Shown: positions 1 to 6,295 of the stretch, in pieces
Layout: each line of letters starts with the position of its first letter
How positions within the stretch are numbered: the stretch's first letter is position 1
Source of the DNA: Propionibacterium sp.
GTDB taxonomy: Bacteria; Actinomycetota; Actinomycetes; Propionibacteriales; Propionibacteriaceae
Length of the DNA: 18,163 nucleotides
Reading direction: 5' to 3'
Assembly: GCA_012719335.1 (NCBI GenBank)
Contig: JAAYAO010000221.1
Span: 1-18,163 of the forward strand
Translations under genes and position numbers: made by a program
Notes under the pieces: generated by a model
What the model was told of the DNA's origin: nothing
The model's database searches: none
The model's input: only the letters and a program-made list of their open reading frames with translations

Positions 1-100
1 GCCCCTTCCAGATCAGGAAGACCAGGGCGGTGCTGACGCAGAACAATCCGCCCACGATCAGCCAGCCGACCGGGACACCCACCGTCTCTCGAAACTCCAC
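1..100 (-). CDS. Small membrane protein, N-terminus only (possible DUF3093)
   Basis: The minus strand from a GTG at 100 encodes 33 residues running off the window edge: a short polar start (EFRETVGVPVGW) followed by one hydrophobic segment (about residues 12-30) ending in WKG. An in-frame TAG lies three codons upstream, so this GTG is the first possible start, and a TAGGTT hexamer 6 nt before it fits a leaderless transcript. The R-E-x-x-x-V-P-x-x-W pattern before a membrane helix resembles the start of DUF3093 proteins, which in many actinobacteria sit next to a DUF4193 gene; one lies 430 bp away here. The reading frame is well supported. The family name is inference from a short stretch and context, and no function is known to me. 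Confidence 0.5.
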   Translation of the reverse strand, partial: MEFRETVGVPVGWLIVGGLFCVSTALVFLIWKG

Positions 101-106
101 GTCACC

Positions 107-112
107 AACCTA
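107..112 (-). promoter_or_regulatory. -10 element (TAGGTT) of a leaderless transcript
   Basis: TAGGTT on the minus strand fits the actinobacterial TAnnnT -10 consensus and lies exactly 6 nt before the GTG at 100. There is no Shine-Dalgarno in between, so transcription would begin at or very near the start codon. No clear -35 is visible. Confidence 0.45.
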
Positions 113-166
113 CTGCCTTGTGATTACGATGGGGTGCCCGAACAACCGAGCGAGAGGAGCACCCCG

Positions 167-478
167 ATGGGGATCGCGAGCAAGGCCGTGTGGAAGATCT
201 ACAGCACCGTGTTCAGCCTGATCGTCGCGCTGGTCACCGCGAAATTGCTCTCCCGGGGTTGGAAGGTGGCCACCGGTGAGGAGCCGCCGGACGCCCAGGA
301 TCCCGACACCCCCACCGGCAAGGCGCTGACCTGGGCCATTGCCTCCGCGGTTGGTGTGGTGGTCTCCCAGTTGCTCACCAAGCGTTTCACCGAGGAACGG
401 TGGATCAAGCAGATGGGTTCCTCGCCGGTGAAGCACAAGAAGAACAAGGCCGGTAAGCCGGTCAAGATCGCTTTCTGA
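167..478 (+). CDS. DUF4235 family membrane protein
   Basis: A 103-residue protein with two predicted membrane segments (about residues 10-28 and 53-71), separated by a short polar loop rich in Asp and Pro (EEPPDAQDPDTPTGK), and a strongly basic tail (KHKKNKAGKPVK). The Ala/Gly-rich helices and the W-K-x-x-x-G-E-x-x-P-D-A-x-D loop match actinobacterial DUF4235. The ATG at 167 is chosen because GAGAGGAG ends 8 nt upstream; an in-frame GTG at 134 would add 11 unlikely residues. The gene is divergent from the fragment at 1-100 and converges on DUF4193 with a strong hairpin between them. The function of the family is unknown; it is presumably an inner-membrane protein with its basic tail in the cytoplasm. 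Confidence 0.8.
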   Translation: MGIASKAVWKIYSTVFSLIVALVTAKLLSRGWKVATGEEPPDAQDPDTPTGKALTWAIASAVGVVVSQLLTKRFTEERWIKQMGSSPVKHKKNKAGKPVKIAF

Positions 479-484
479 TCGGCT

Positions 485-513
485 CCTCCGGCCGGGCTCG
501 CACCGGCCGGAGG
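485..513. terminator. Bidirectional terminator hairpin
   Basis: CCTCCGGCCGG (485-495) and CCGGCCGGAGG (503-513) are perfect 11-bp inverted arms around a 7-nt loop. The hairpin lies in the 48-bp gap between two converging genes (DUF4235 and DUF4193). There is no U-tract on either side, as is common for hairpin terminators in high-GC actinobacteria. Confidence 0.75.
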
Positions 514-526
514 TCTGCCAACGCAG

Positions 527-826
527 TCAGCCGGCGCAGTCGACGCAGTAGTGCAGTTCGCCCTTGGATTCGGCCACCTGGCTGCGGTGCTTCACCAGGA
601 AGCAGCCCGCACAGGTGAACTCGTCGGACTGGCGCGGCAGCACCCGCACCGTCAGTTCCTCGTGCGAGAGGTCGGCACCGGGCAACTCGAAGGACTCGGC
701 GGCCTCTACCTCGTCTTCGTCGACCTTGCCGGAGTTCTTGTCGTGACGACGCGTTTTCAGCGCTTCAATGCTGTCCTCGCTCATTTCCTCGTCGGACTGG
801 CGGGGTGCGTCGTAATCGGTCGCCAT
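527..826 (-). CDS. DUF4193 zinc-ribbon protein
   Basis: A 99-residue acidic protein starting MATDYDAPR, the typical opening of DUF4193 proteins, which are found across actinobacteria. The C-terminal third carries two CxxC pairs (Cys72/Cys75 and Cys94/Cys97, the second in HYCVDC), 18 residues apart, which should bind one zinc. The middle is rich in Glu and Asp and probably disordered. A purine-rich GAAAGAAGG precedes the ATG at a rather long distance (about 13 nt). The family is small and uncharacterised; a nucleic-acid-related or RNA-polymerase-associated role is often suspected for such acidic zinc ribbons, but nothing in this sequence proves it. It is divergent from the glycerate kinase gene, with 76 bp between starts. 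Confidence 0.88.
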   Translation of the reverse strand: MATDYDAPRQSDEEMSEDSIEALKTRRHDKNSGKVDEDEVEAAESFELPGADLSHEELTVRVLPRQSDEFTCAGCFLVKHRSQVAESKGELHYCVDCAG

Positions 827-902
827 CTGGGCTTTAACCTTCTTTCGCTACGAACTCGGTTGTGGCTGTTTCGAGCGCATGCATATCACAGGTGAGGAAG
901 CG

Positions 903-2060
903 ATGCACCCCCTCGACCACTCAGTGTCGCCGGTTGAACCTCCGTTGCGGGTGGTTCTGGCCCCGGATTCGTTCAAGGGCACCGCTTCGGCGATCGAGGT
1001 CGCGGCCGGGTTGGCCGACGGGTGGCGCAGTGTCCGTCCCGGGGACACCATCGTGCAGTGTCCGCTGGCCGACGGTGGGGAGGGCACCCTCGACGCGGTG
1101 CTGCGCGCCGTCCCCGAGGCCGAGGAGGTCACCGTGCCGGGGCCGGTGGCCGACCCGCTGGGACGTCCGCACCCCGGCAGGTGGGTGCGGTGGGGTGACG
1201 CGGCCCTGGTGGAGTTGGCCGACAGTTGTGGCCTGCAGCAGGTTGCCGATCCCGGCCCGGACACCGCGGCGGCGGCGTCGTCGGACGGCATCGCCGCGGT
1301 GATCCGGGACGCCTGGGCGCGCGGGGTGCGGTCGATGGTGTTGGCGATCGGTGGTTCGGCCTCCACCGACGGTGGGCTCGGGGTGCTGCGCGGGCTGGGT
1401 CTGGTGGCCCGTGACGCGCGGGGCCGGCCGGTGACCGGTGGCGGCGGTGACCTGACCCGGATCACCCGGCTGGATCGTTCCGGGCTGCACTGCCCCACCC
1501 CGGTGCTGGTGCTCACCGATGTCACCGCGCCCCTGTTCGGCCCCGACGGTGCCGCGCAGGTTTTCGGCCCACAGAAGGGCGCCGACCCCGCGACCGTGGC
1601 CCGGTTGGAGGCGGGGCTGCGGCAGTGGGCCCGGCTGTGGGGTGACCTGGGTGTCGCGGCGGGCCGGGCGTTGGAGCCGGGGGCGGGTGCCGCCGGGGGC
1701 ATCGGGTACGGCCTGGCGGTGGGGCTCGGGGCCCGGTTGACCTCCGGGGCCGATTGGGTCTTCGCACGAACCGGCTTCCGGGAGGTGCTGGCCGACGCCG
1801 ATGTGCTGATCACCGGGGAGGGGTCCTTCGATGCCCAGTCCCGCACCGGAAAGGTGGTCGGTCGGGTGCTCGACCTGCCCGGGCCGGCGCAACGGTGGGT
1901 GGTGGCCGGACGGGTCGGTGCCGAATCGGCCGACGACGCCCGGGTGATCTCGTTGGCCGATCTGGCCGGGGGGCCGGAGCCTGCGATGGCCGACCCGGGC
2001 CGGTGGTTGCGGGCTGCGGCGGCTCAGGTGGCCAGGGCGGCCCCTCCGGGTCTACGCTGA
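903..2060 (+). CDS. Glycerate kinase (GlxK/GarK family)
   Basis: A 385-residue cytoplasmic enzyme that phosphorylates glycerate with ATP (2- or 3-phosphoglycerate product; the position cannot be told from sequence). Family motifs in order: VVLAPDSFKGTASA (residues 17-30), PLADGGEGT (54-62), ELADSCGL (104-111), IGGSASTDGGLGVLRGLG (149-166), TDVTAPLFGPDGA (205-217), FGPQKGA (221-227) and GEGSFDAQSRTGKV near residues 308-321. Length is normal for the family. The ATG at 903 is preferred over an in-frame ATG at 879 because AGGTGAGGA lies 4-5 nt before it and conserved sequence begins only at residue 16. The 3' end overlaps the converging ferrochelatase gene by 37 bp. No transporter or glyoxylate gene is adjacent, so the source of glycerate is not indicated. 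Confidence 0.92.
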   Translation: MHPLDHSVSPVEPPLRVVLAPDSFKGTASAIEVAAGLADGWRSVRPGDTIVQCPLADGGEGTLDAVLRAVPEAEEVTVPGPVADPLGRPHPGRWVRWGDAALVELADSCGLQQVADPGPDTAAAASSDGIAAVIRDAWARGVRSMVLAIGGSASTDGGLGVLRGLGLVARDARGRPVTGGGGDLTRITRLDRSGLHCPTPVLVLTDVTAPLFGPDGAAQVFGPQKGADPATVARLEAGLRQWARLWGDLGVAAGRALEPGAGAAGGIGYGLAVGLGARLTSGADWVFARTGFREVLADADVLITGEGSFDAQSRTGKVVGRVLDLPGPAQRWVVAGRVGAESADDARVISLADLAGGPEPAMADPGRWLRAAAAQVARAAPPGLR

Positions 2061-3094
2061 TTGGGGCAGCAGTCCGGCGGGCACGGGGTCCAGGTCTCTC
2101 CCCCGCCGATCAGCTCGCCGACGGGTGCCTCGCCGCGGGCGACACGGGCCCGATCGGCCAGGGCATCGCACAGCATCTCGACGAACCGGGGGTCGGTGCC
2201 GACCGTCGCGGCTCGGACGAACTCGATACCGACCTCCGCCGCGGTGGCCGCGGCTTCGATGTCGAGGTCGTAGGCGACTTCCATGTGGTCGGAGATGAAC
2301 CCGAAGGGCACCGCCACGACGGCTTCCTCGCCCAACCCGGCCAGTTCGCGCAGCCGGTCGTTGATGTCCGGTTCGTGCCAGGGCACTGTCGGCGGCCCGG
2401 ATCGGGAACAGAAGGCCAGTTCCCAGGTGATCGCCGCACCCCGGGCGGCGGCCACCCGGTCGGCAACATCGGCGGCCAGGGCCAGATGCCAGCGCAGGTA
2501 GGCCCCACCGTCCGGGCCGGCCGCGTCGTTCATCGCCTCGGGAATGGAGTGGGTCACGAACACCACCCGCGGCTGCGGGTGCTCGGTGGCGGCCAGTGCG
2601 GTCACCACGGCCTCGGCCTGGGCCCGGGCGAACCCCTGCCGATGCCCGTAGGGGGTGACCAGGTCGACCTGCGGCGCATCGGTGACCTCGGCGAGCGCAT
2701 CGTGCAGGTTCTCCCGGTACTGCCGACAGGAGGAGTAGGACGGGTAGGCGCTGGTCAGCACCGCCACCACCCGGCGGTGCCCCGCCCCGGCCAACTCCTG
2801 CATGGTGTCGGTGAGAAAGGGTGCGGCGTTGCGGTTGCCCCAGGTCAGCGGTTCGGGCCAGCCCCGGCGGGCGAACTCCGCGGTGAGCTGCTGCAGCAGC
2901 CGGCGGTTCGCGGCGTTGATCGGGCTCACCCCGTCGAAATGGTCCAGGTAATGACGCGACACCTGCCGCAGTCGGGCGTCGGGAATTCCCCGGCCCGCGG
3001 TGACCCGTTGCATGAACGGCAACACCTCGTCCGGGCCCTCGGGGCCACCGAAGGACACCAGCAGCACCGCGTCGTAGGGGTCGAGTTCGGACAT
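2024..3094 (-). CDS. hemH: Ferrochelatase (coproporphyrin-type expected)
   Basis: A 356-residue enzyme that inserts ferrous iron into a porphyrin at the end of haem synthesis. In actinobacteria the substrate is normally coproporphyrin III (CpfC route), so that is expected here by family knowledge. Visible motifs are LLVSFGGPEG (residues 11-20), TSAYPSYSSCRQY (114-126), the conserved VTHSIP with His182, and FGFISDHMEVAYDLDIE (264-280) with His270 and Glu272. Cys123 and a C-terminal cluster CPPDCC (Cys338, 342, 343) match the arrangement of one internal plus three terminal cysteines that ligate a [2Fe-2S] cluster in actinobacterial ferrochelatases. No Shine-Dalgarno precedes the ATG; AACACT lies 7 nt upstream and could be an imperfect leaderless -10. 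The last residues overlap the glycerate kinase gene on the other strand. Confidence 0.95.
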   Translation of the reverse strand: MSELDPYDAVLLVSFGGPEGPDEVLPFMQRVTAGRGIPDARLRQVSRHYLDHFDGVSPINAANRRLLQQLTAEFARRGWPEPLTWGNRNAAPFLTDTMQELAGAGHRRVVAVLTSAYPSYSSCRQYRENLHDALAEVTDAPQVDLVTPYGHRQGFARAQAEAVVTALAATEHPQPRVVFVTHSIPEAMNDAAGPDGGAYLRWHLALAADVADRVAAARGAAITWELAFCSRSGPPTVPWHEPDINDRLRELAGLGEEAVVAVPFGFISDHMEVAYDLDIEAAATAAEVGIEFVRAATVGTDPRFVEMLCDALADRARVARGEAPVGELIGGGETWTPCPPDCCPNQRRPGGAALAT

Positions 3095-3188
3095 GTTCGG
3101 CAGTGTTTCATGTGGCGCGGCTGCTTGCCCGCTCCCCTGTGCGCTGTCATTGTGAGTTCGACGATTTGTCTACTTGGAAGGCAGTTCC

Positions 3189-3434
3189 ATGGGTAGTGGG
3201 CTCGGCGTATTCCTTCTGGTTCTCGGCGCGATTCTCACCTTCGCGGTCAATGTTGATATTCCCGGCGTCAGCGACGATGTACTGGGCTGGATTTTGATGG
3301 GCGCGGGCCTGTTGGCGATCATTCTGGCCATCGCCCTGCGTGGTCGTCGTCGGGTGCGTACCACCACGACCAGTGACCCGGCCGCCCGCGGTGGTGTGGT
3401 CGAGCACAGCGAGGACCGCACCGATCCGCTCTGA
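3189..3434 (+). CDS. DUF6458 family membrane protein
   Basis: An 81-residue protein with two membrane helices (about residues 5-20 and 31-51) joined by a short loop (VNVDIPGVSDD), then an Arg-rich stop-transfer stretch (RGRRRVR) and a polar tail. The order GxFLLVLGAILTFAV, then NVDIPG, then GWILMGAGL is typical of small actinobacterial proteins grouped as DUF6458. The ATG at 3189 has GGAAGG 7 nt upstream; an in-frame TTG at 3174 would overlap that site and is rejected. It is divergent from ferrochelatase and ends just before a strong hairpin, so it is probably monocistronic. The function is unknown. Confidence 0.8.
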   Translation: MGSGLGVFLLVLGAILTFAVNVDIPGVSDDVLGWILMGAGLLAIILAIALRGRRRVRTTTTSDPAARGGVVEHSEDRTDPL

Positions 3435-3450
3435 TCGTGGCACTCCGCGG

Positions 3451-3483
3451 CCCTGCCACCCCGGTTTCGTCGGGGTGGCAGGG
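3451..3483 (+). terminator. Terminator hairpin after the DUF6458 gene
   Basis: CCCTGCCACCCCG (3451-3463) and CGGGGTGGCAGGG (3471-3483) form a perfect 13-bp stem with a 7-nt loop (GTTTCGT). It lies 17 bp after the DUF6458 stop codon and separates that gene from sepH. The downstream TAGGTTTG is only weakly U-rich. Confidence 0.8.
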
Positions 3484-3515
3484 TAGGTTTGCGCGCAAGG
3501 CGAGGTGACAGGAGG
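3484..3515 (+). promoter_or_regulatory. Candidate sepH -10 and strong Shine-Dalgarno
   Basis: TAGGTT at 3484-3489 directly follows the terminator stem and fits TAnnnT; it would give a leader of about 25 nt. AGGAGG at 3510-3515 lies 5 nt before the sepH ATG and fixes that start. An in-frame TGA at 3506-3508 excludes any upstream start. The ribosome site is clear; the promoter is tentative because its -35 would lie inside the hairpin. Confidence 0.4.
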
Positions 3516-3520
3516 TTGGC

Positions 3521-4507
3521 ATGGAGAGCGGTTTGACGCCCCGGGAGATCCAGGAGCGGATCCGTGCGGGTCAGTCGCTCGATGAGGTCACCGAGGTGGC
3601 CGGCATGCCACGTGACCGGGTGGAGCGTTTCGCGCTGGCGGTCTACGACGAACGGCGTCACCTGGCCGATCAGGCCCGGATCCATTCGGTGCGCCGGATC
3701 GGCGAATCCGGCAGTCATCGGATGCTCGGTGAGGTGGCCGACGCCTGGTTCGCCGACCATCAGGTCGACCCCGAGTCGGTCACCTGGGACGCCACCCGCG
3801 GGGAGGACCGACACTTCTGGACGGTCACGGTGCGGTGGGGCGGCGACGATCAGGTGGCCACCTTCGGCTACGACGTCCGGGGTACCTTCGCCGTCCCCGA
3901 GGACGAGGCGGCCCGGGAGCTGATCGGCGACGACGGCACCCTGCCCGAGCCCGCCGACCAGGAGCGGGCCAACGGCGACTCCGACAACGAACCCACCCTG
4001 AACTATGCCGACCAGTTCGCGATCGTCAACGTCATCCAGGACGACGACGCGGACCAGGAGGCCCCCGATCCCGAGCCCGACGACGACCACGAGGACACGG
4101 TGTCGGGGCCCTTCGACCTGCAGGACATCGTCCCCACCCCCGAATCCGAATTGGATGCGCTGTACGCGATGCTGCGCGGTCACCAGGAGGATTCGGTCAA
4201 CATCTATGCCGGGCTCGGCAACCCCGAAGCGGAGGCCCCGAAGTCACGCCGGCGGCGCCGGGGACGCAAGCGCGGCGACTCCGCCGAGGACGCGGCGACC
4301 GACCAGCCGGACGTGGTGCCCGAGTCCGTCGGCGAGACCCCGCCCGAGCCGTCCGACAGCAGCGCACCCGAGTCGGATCCGGAACAACCCTCCCTGCTGG
4401 AGGAGGAATCCCCCGCACCGCCGCCGGCGCCCAAGCGCAAGCCGCGCAAGCGGGCCGCGGTGCCCAGTTGGGACGAGATCATGTTCGGCGGGCCCGACAA
4501 GTCCTGA
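3521..4507 (+). CDS. sepH: Septation protein SepH, lacking the usual N-terminal segment
   Basis: A 328-residue homologue of SepH (DUF3071), a DNA- and FtsZ-binding protein that promotes Z-ring assembly in Streptomyces and mycobacteria. The helix-turn-helix is clear (LTPREIQERIRAGQSLDEV, residues 5-23, then AGMPRDRVERFALAV), followed by the rest of the DUF3071 core (to about residue 130, including SVTWD and FWTVTVRW). A long acidic, probably disordered linker (about 138-300) follows, with a basic patch (KSRRRRRGRKRGD, 241-253). The conserved tail is KRKPRKRAAVPSWDEIMFG (305-323). In Streptomyces about 60 residues precede the helix-turn-helix; here the protein begins almost at it, with a strong AGGAGG and an upstream in-frame stop confirming the start. 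The DivIVA-motif gene follows after 18 bp, suggesting one transcript. Confidence 0.9.
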   Translation: MESGLTPREIQERIRAGQSLDEVTEVAGMPRDRVERFALAVYDERRHLADQARIHSVRRIGESGSHRMLGEVADAWFADHQVDPESVTWDATRGEDRHFWTVTVRWGGDDQVATFGYDVRGTFAVPEDEAARELIGDDGTLPEPADQERANGDSDNEPTLNYADQFAIVNVIQDDDADQEAPDPEPDDDHEDTVSGPFDLQDIVPTPESELDALYAMLRGHQEDSVNIYAGLGNPEAEAPKSRRRRRGRKRGDSAEDAATDQPDVVPESVGETPPEPSDSSAPESDPEQPSLLEEESPAPPPAPKRKPRKRAAVPSWDEIMFGGPDKS

Positions 4508-4525
4508 CCGGGAACGAGGACCCCG

Positions 4526-5164
4526 ATGACGCAGCCGTCACCCACACCCGGCCACCGCGAACGCTCCCTGACCCTGATCGACGAGGTGCGCTTCCGGATG
4601 GTGCGCCGACACGGGTACGAGGTCGACGATGTCGATAGCTGGCTGGACCGGCTCCGGATCGACGTCGCCGAAGACCGCCCCATCGACGCCGAGAAGTTGC
4701 GCAACACCTACTTCCGGGTGTCGCGGGGGCGGGGTTACGACGCGATAGCTGTGGACGATTTCATCGACTCGCTGATCGTGGCGCAGCCCGGGCAGTCACC
4801 CCACGGGGATTTCACCGACCGGCCGGGCGTCGCACGACTCATCGAGGAGATCGAGAACGTGCGGTTCGCGATCGATCGCCACGGTGGGTACGACCCCCGC
4901 GGGGTGGAGATCTGGCTGGGCGAACTACCCGAGATCCTGGCCGATGACGACCCCGAACTGTTGCAGATGACCCTGACCGAGGGGTTTCAGGTCACCAATA
5001 AGAACGGCTATGCCGCCGAGGAGGTGGACCGGTTCGTCGACCACCTCACCGTGTCGTTGACCGGTCGGATGCCCCCGCCGCGTCCCGTCGACCCGGAACC
5101 GGAGACCCCGTCCGGGGTGGAAGGGCTGATGACCAAACTCGGACGGCTGTTCAGCCGGGGCTGA
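4526..5164 (+). CDS. DivIVA-motif repeat protein (four motifs)
   Basis: A 212-residue soluble protein carrying four copies of a motif like the membrane-binding N-terminus of DivIVA/Wag31 (aromatic, then GY, acidic, VD, x, hydrophobic, D/G, x, L). They are RRHGYEVDDVDSWLDRL (27-43), RGRGYDAIAVDDFIDSL (67-83), RHGGYDPRGVEIWLGEL (118-134) and NKNGYAAEEVDRFVDHL (158-174). There is no long coiled coil, so it is not DivIVA itself but resembles the actinobacterial DivIVA-domain-repeat family. The C-terminus (GLMTKLGRLFSRG) could form a short amphipathic basic helix. The ATG has GAGGA 5 nt upstream and lies 18 bp after sepH, so co-transcription with that division gene is likely and a role at the septum or pole is inferred. 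It ends 6 bp from the converging hydrolase gene. Confidence 0.8.
   Translation: MTQPSPTPGHRERSLTLIDEVRFRMVRRHGYEVDDVDSWLDRLRIDVAEDRPIDAEKLRNTYFRVSRGRGYDAIAVDDFIDSLIVAQPGQSPHGDFTDRPGVARLIEEIENVRFAIDRHGGYDPRGVEIWLGELPEILADDDPELLQMTLTEGFQVTNKNGYAAEEVDRFVDHLTVSLTGRMPPPRPVDPEPETPSGVEGLMTKLGRLFSRG
4574..5059 (+). repeat. Internal duplication of a two-motif DivIVA-like unit
   Basis: Residues 17-88 and 105-178 of the DivIVA-motif protein align as two diverged copies of one unit. Each starts with LI(D/E)E, has VRF, then a GY motif, then a second GY motif 40 residues later (Phe23 to Phe63; Phe114 to Phe154). The copies are offset by 91 residues. This is duplication at protein level; the DNA copies are too diverged to recombine. 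Confidence 0.6.
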
Positions 5165-5170
5165 GCACGC

Positions 5171-6295
5171 TCAGCAGACCAGTAGCGGGATGGTCAACTC
5201 CACCGGGGTCAGGGAGCCGTGCTGGCCCACCAGGTTCAGCTCCCGCGGTTGGGTGGTCGTCATCAGGGCCGCGTCGTCGGCCATCGCCACCAGCAGGTGC
5301 CCGTAGCGCAGCGACACCTCGGGGCTGACATGGCCGAACCAGCCCTCGTCGAAGGCCTCGTCGCGGGTGCGCACCCACGCCCGGTCGCCCAGCACATCGC
5401 GCCAGCGGGCCGCGACCGCCTCCAACGGTTCCCGGTCGACGTACAACTGACGCAGCCGCCCCTCACCGGCGACCAGGTCGATGCCGGCGATCAGGTCGGG
5501 GTGGTCCTCGATGATGATCTGGTGGGCCGGGTCGATGTCGAGCATCCCGTGGTCACCGGTGATCACCAGCCGCACATCGTCGGGCAGATCCTCGCGCAGG
5601 TGCTCCACCAGTCCGTCGATCCGGATCAGTTCGTTGCGCCATTGCGGTGAGGTGCAGCCGAGCGTGTGCCCGGTGTGGTCGAGTTCGCGTTCGTACACAT
5701 AGGTCAGGCTGCGGGGGCCTGCGGTGGCCCCGGCGACCGTCAACTCGACCCGCAGGTCCTCGTCCCGTTCGTCGCCGATCCCGTGGAAGACCGGCCCGCG
5801 CAGGGCGGCGAAGGTCAACCCGGATCCCTCGAAACGTTCCGGGGCGACGGTCGCGGTGTCGATTCCGGCGGCCCGCAACCGCTCGAAGCAGGTGGCATGC
5901 GGCTGGTATTCGCGCGGGGTGACCGCGGAGTCCCAGACCAGGGCGTTGAACAGTTCCCCGGTGCGCGGCATCCGCGACGAGTAGCCGACCATTCCGTGTT
6001 CCCCCGGCGGCAGACCGGTGCCCAGGGAGGTCAGGCTGGTGACGGTGGTGCTCGGCACCCCGGACGTCCAGGCCCGGCCCTGCCGCTCGGCCAGGTCGGT
6101 GAGGAAGGGGGCGGCGTCGGCGTGTTCGGCCAGGTTGTACCAGCCCAGCCCGTCCACCATCAGCAACACCCATCGGTCCCCCTCGGGCAGGGGGTTGTGC
6201 TCGACGTGACCGACCCCGAGCCGTTCGGCGATGGCCGGGACGATCTCGGCGATGGTGTCGGTGCCGTAGCGCGGCAGCAATGGTTCGGGTCTCAT
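5171..6295 (-). CDS. Alkaline-phosphatase-superfamily phosphodiesterase/pyrophosphatase
   Basis: A 374-residue protein of the type I phosphodiesterase/nucleotide pyrophosphatase branch of the alkaline phosphatase superfamily. The two-metal site is complete: Asp48 in LLMVDGLGW, the nucleophile Thr in PSTTVTSLTSLGTGLPPGEHG (Thr83 or Thr84), Asp206 and His210 in ELDHTGH, Asp248-His249 in ITGDHGM, and His359 in GQHGSLTP. No signal peptide or membrane helix is visible, so it is probably cytoplasmic. The ATG overlaps the stop of the DUF5998 gene as ATGA, so translation is probably coupled; it is the last gene of the minus-strand operon. This hydrolase next to DUF5998 recurs in actinobacterial genomes. 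The substrate is unknown; a nucleotide or phosphodiester is likely from the family. Confidence 0.87.
   Translation of the reverse strand: MRPEPLLPRYGTDTIAEIVPAIAERLGVGHVEHNPLPEGDRWVLLMVDGLGWYNLAEHADAAPFLTDLAERQGRAWTSGVPSTTVTSLTSLGTGLPPGEHGMVGYSSRMPRTGELFNALVWDSAVTPREYQPHATCFERLRAAGIDTATVAPERFEGSGLTFAALRGPVFHGIGDERDEDLRVELTVAGATAGPRSLTYVYERELDHTGHTLGCTSPQWRNELIRIDGLVEHLREDLPDDVRLVITGDHGMLDIDPAHQIIIEDHPDLIAGIDLVAGEGRLRQLYVDREPLEAVAARWRDVLGDRAWVRTRDEAFDEGWFGHVSPEVSLRYGHLLVAMADDAALMTTTQPRELNLVGQHGSLTPVELTIPLLVC

Noticed and set aside
848..1892. Long minus-strand frames of over 300 codons opposite glycerate kinase.
   Set aside because: Composition typical of GC-rich antisense, no motifs, while the plus strand has intact kinase motifs.
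1754..3196. A 480-codon plus-strand frame over the end of glycerate kinase and all of ferrochelatase.
   Set aside because: Antisense to ferrochelatase and out of frame with the kinase; not a fusion or frameshift.
3452..3482. The 13-bp hairpin before sepH as an operator or riboswitch.
   Set aside because: A perfect stem directly after a stop codon and upstream of the candidate sepH promoter is most simply a terminator of the preceding gene.
4526..5164. Naming the DivIVA-motif gene as divIVA/wag31.
   Set aside because: It lacks the long coiled coil and has four motifs; wag31 normally lies in the division and cell wall cluster with ftsZ and sepF.
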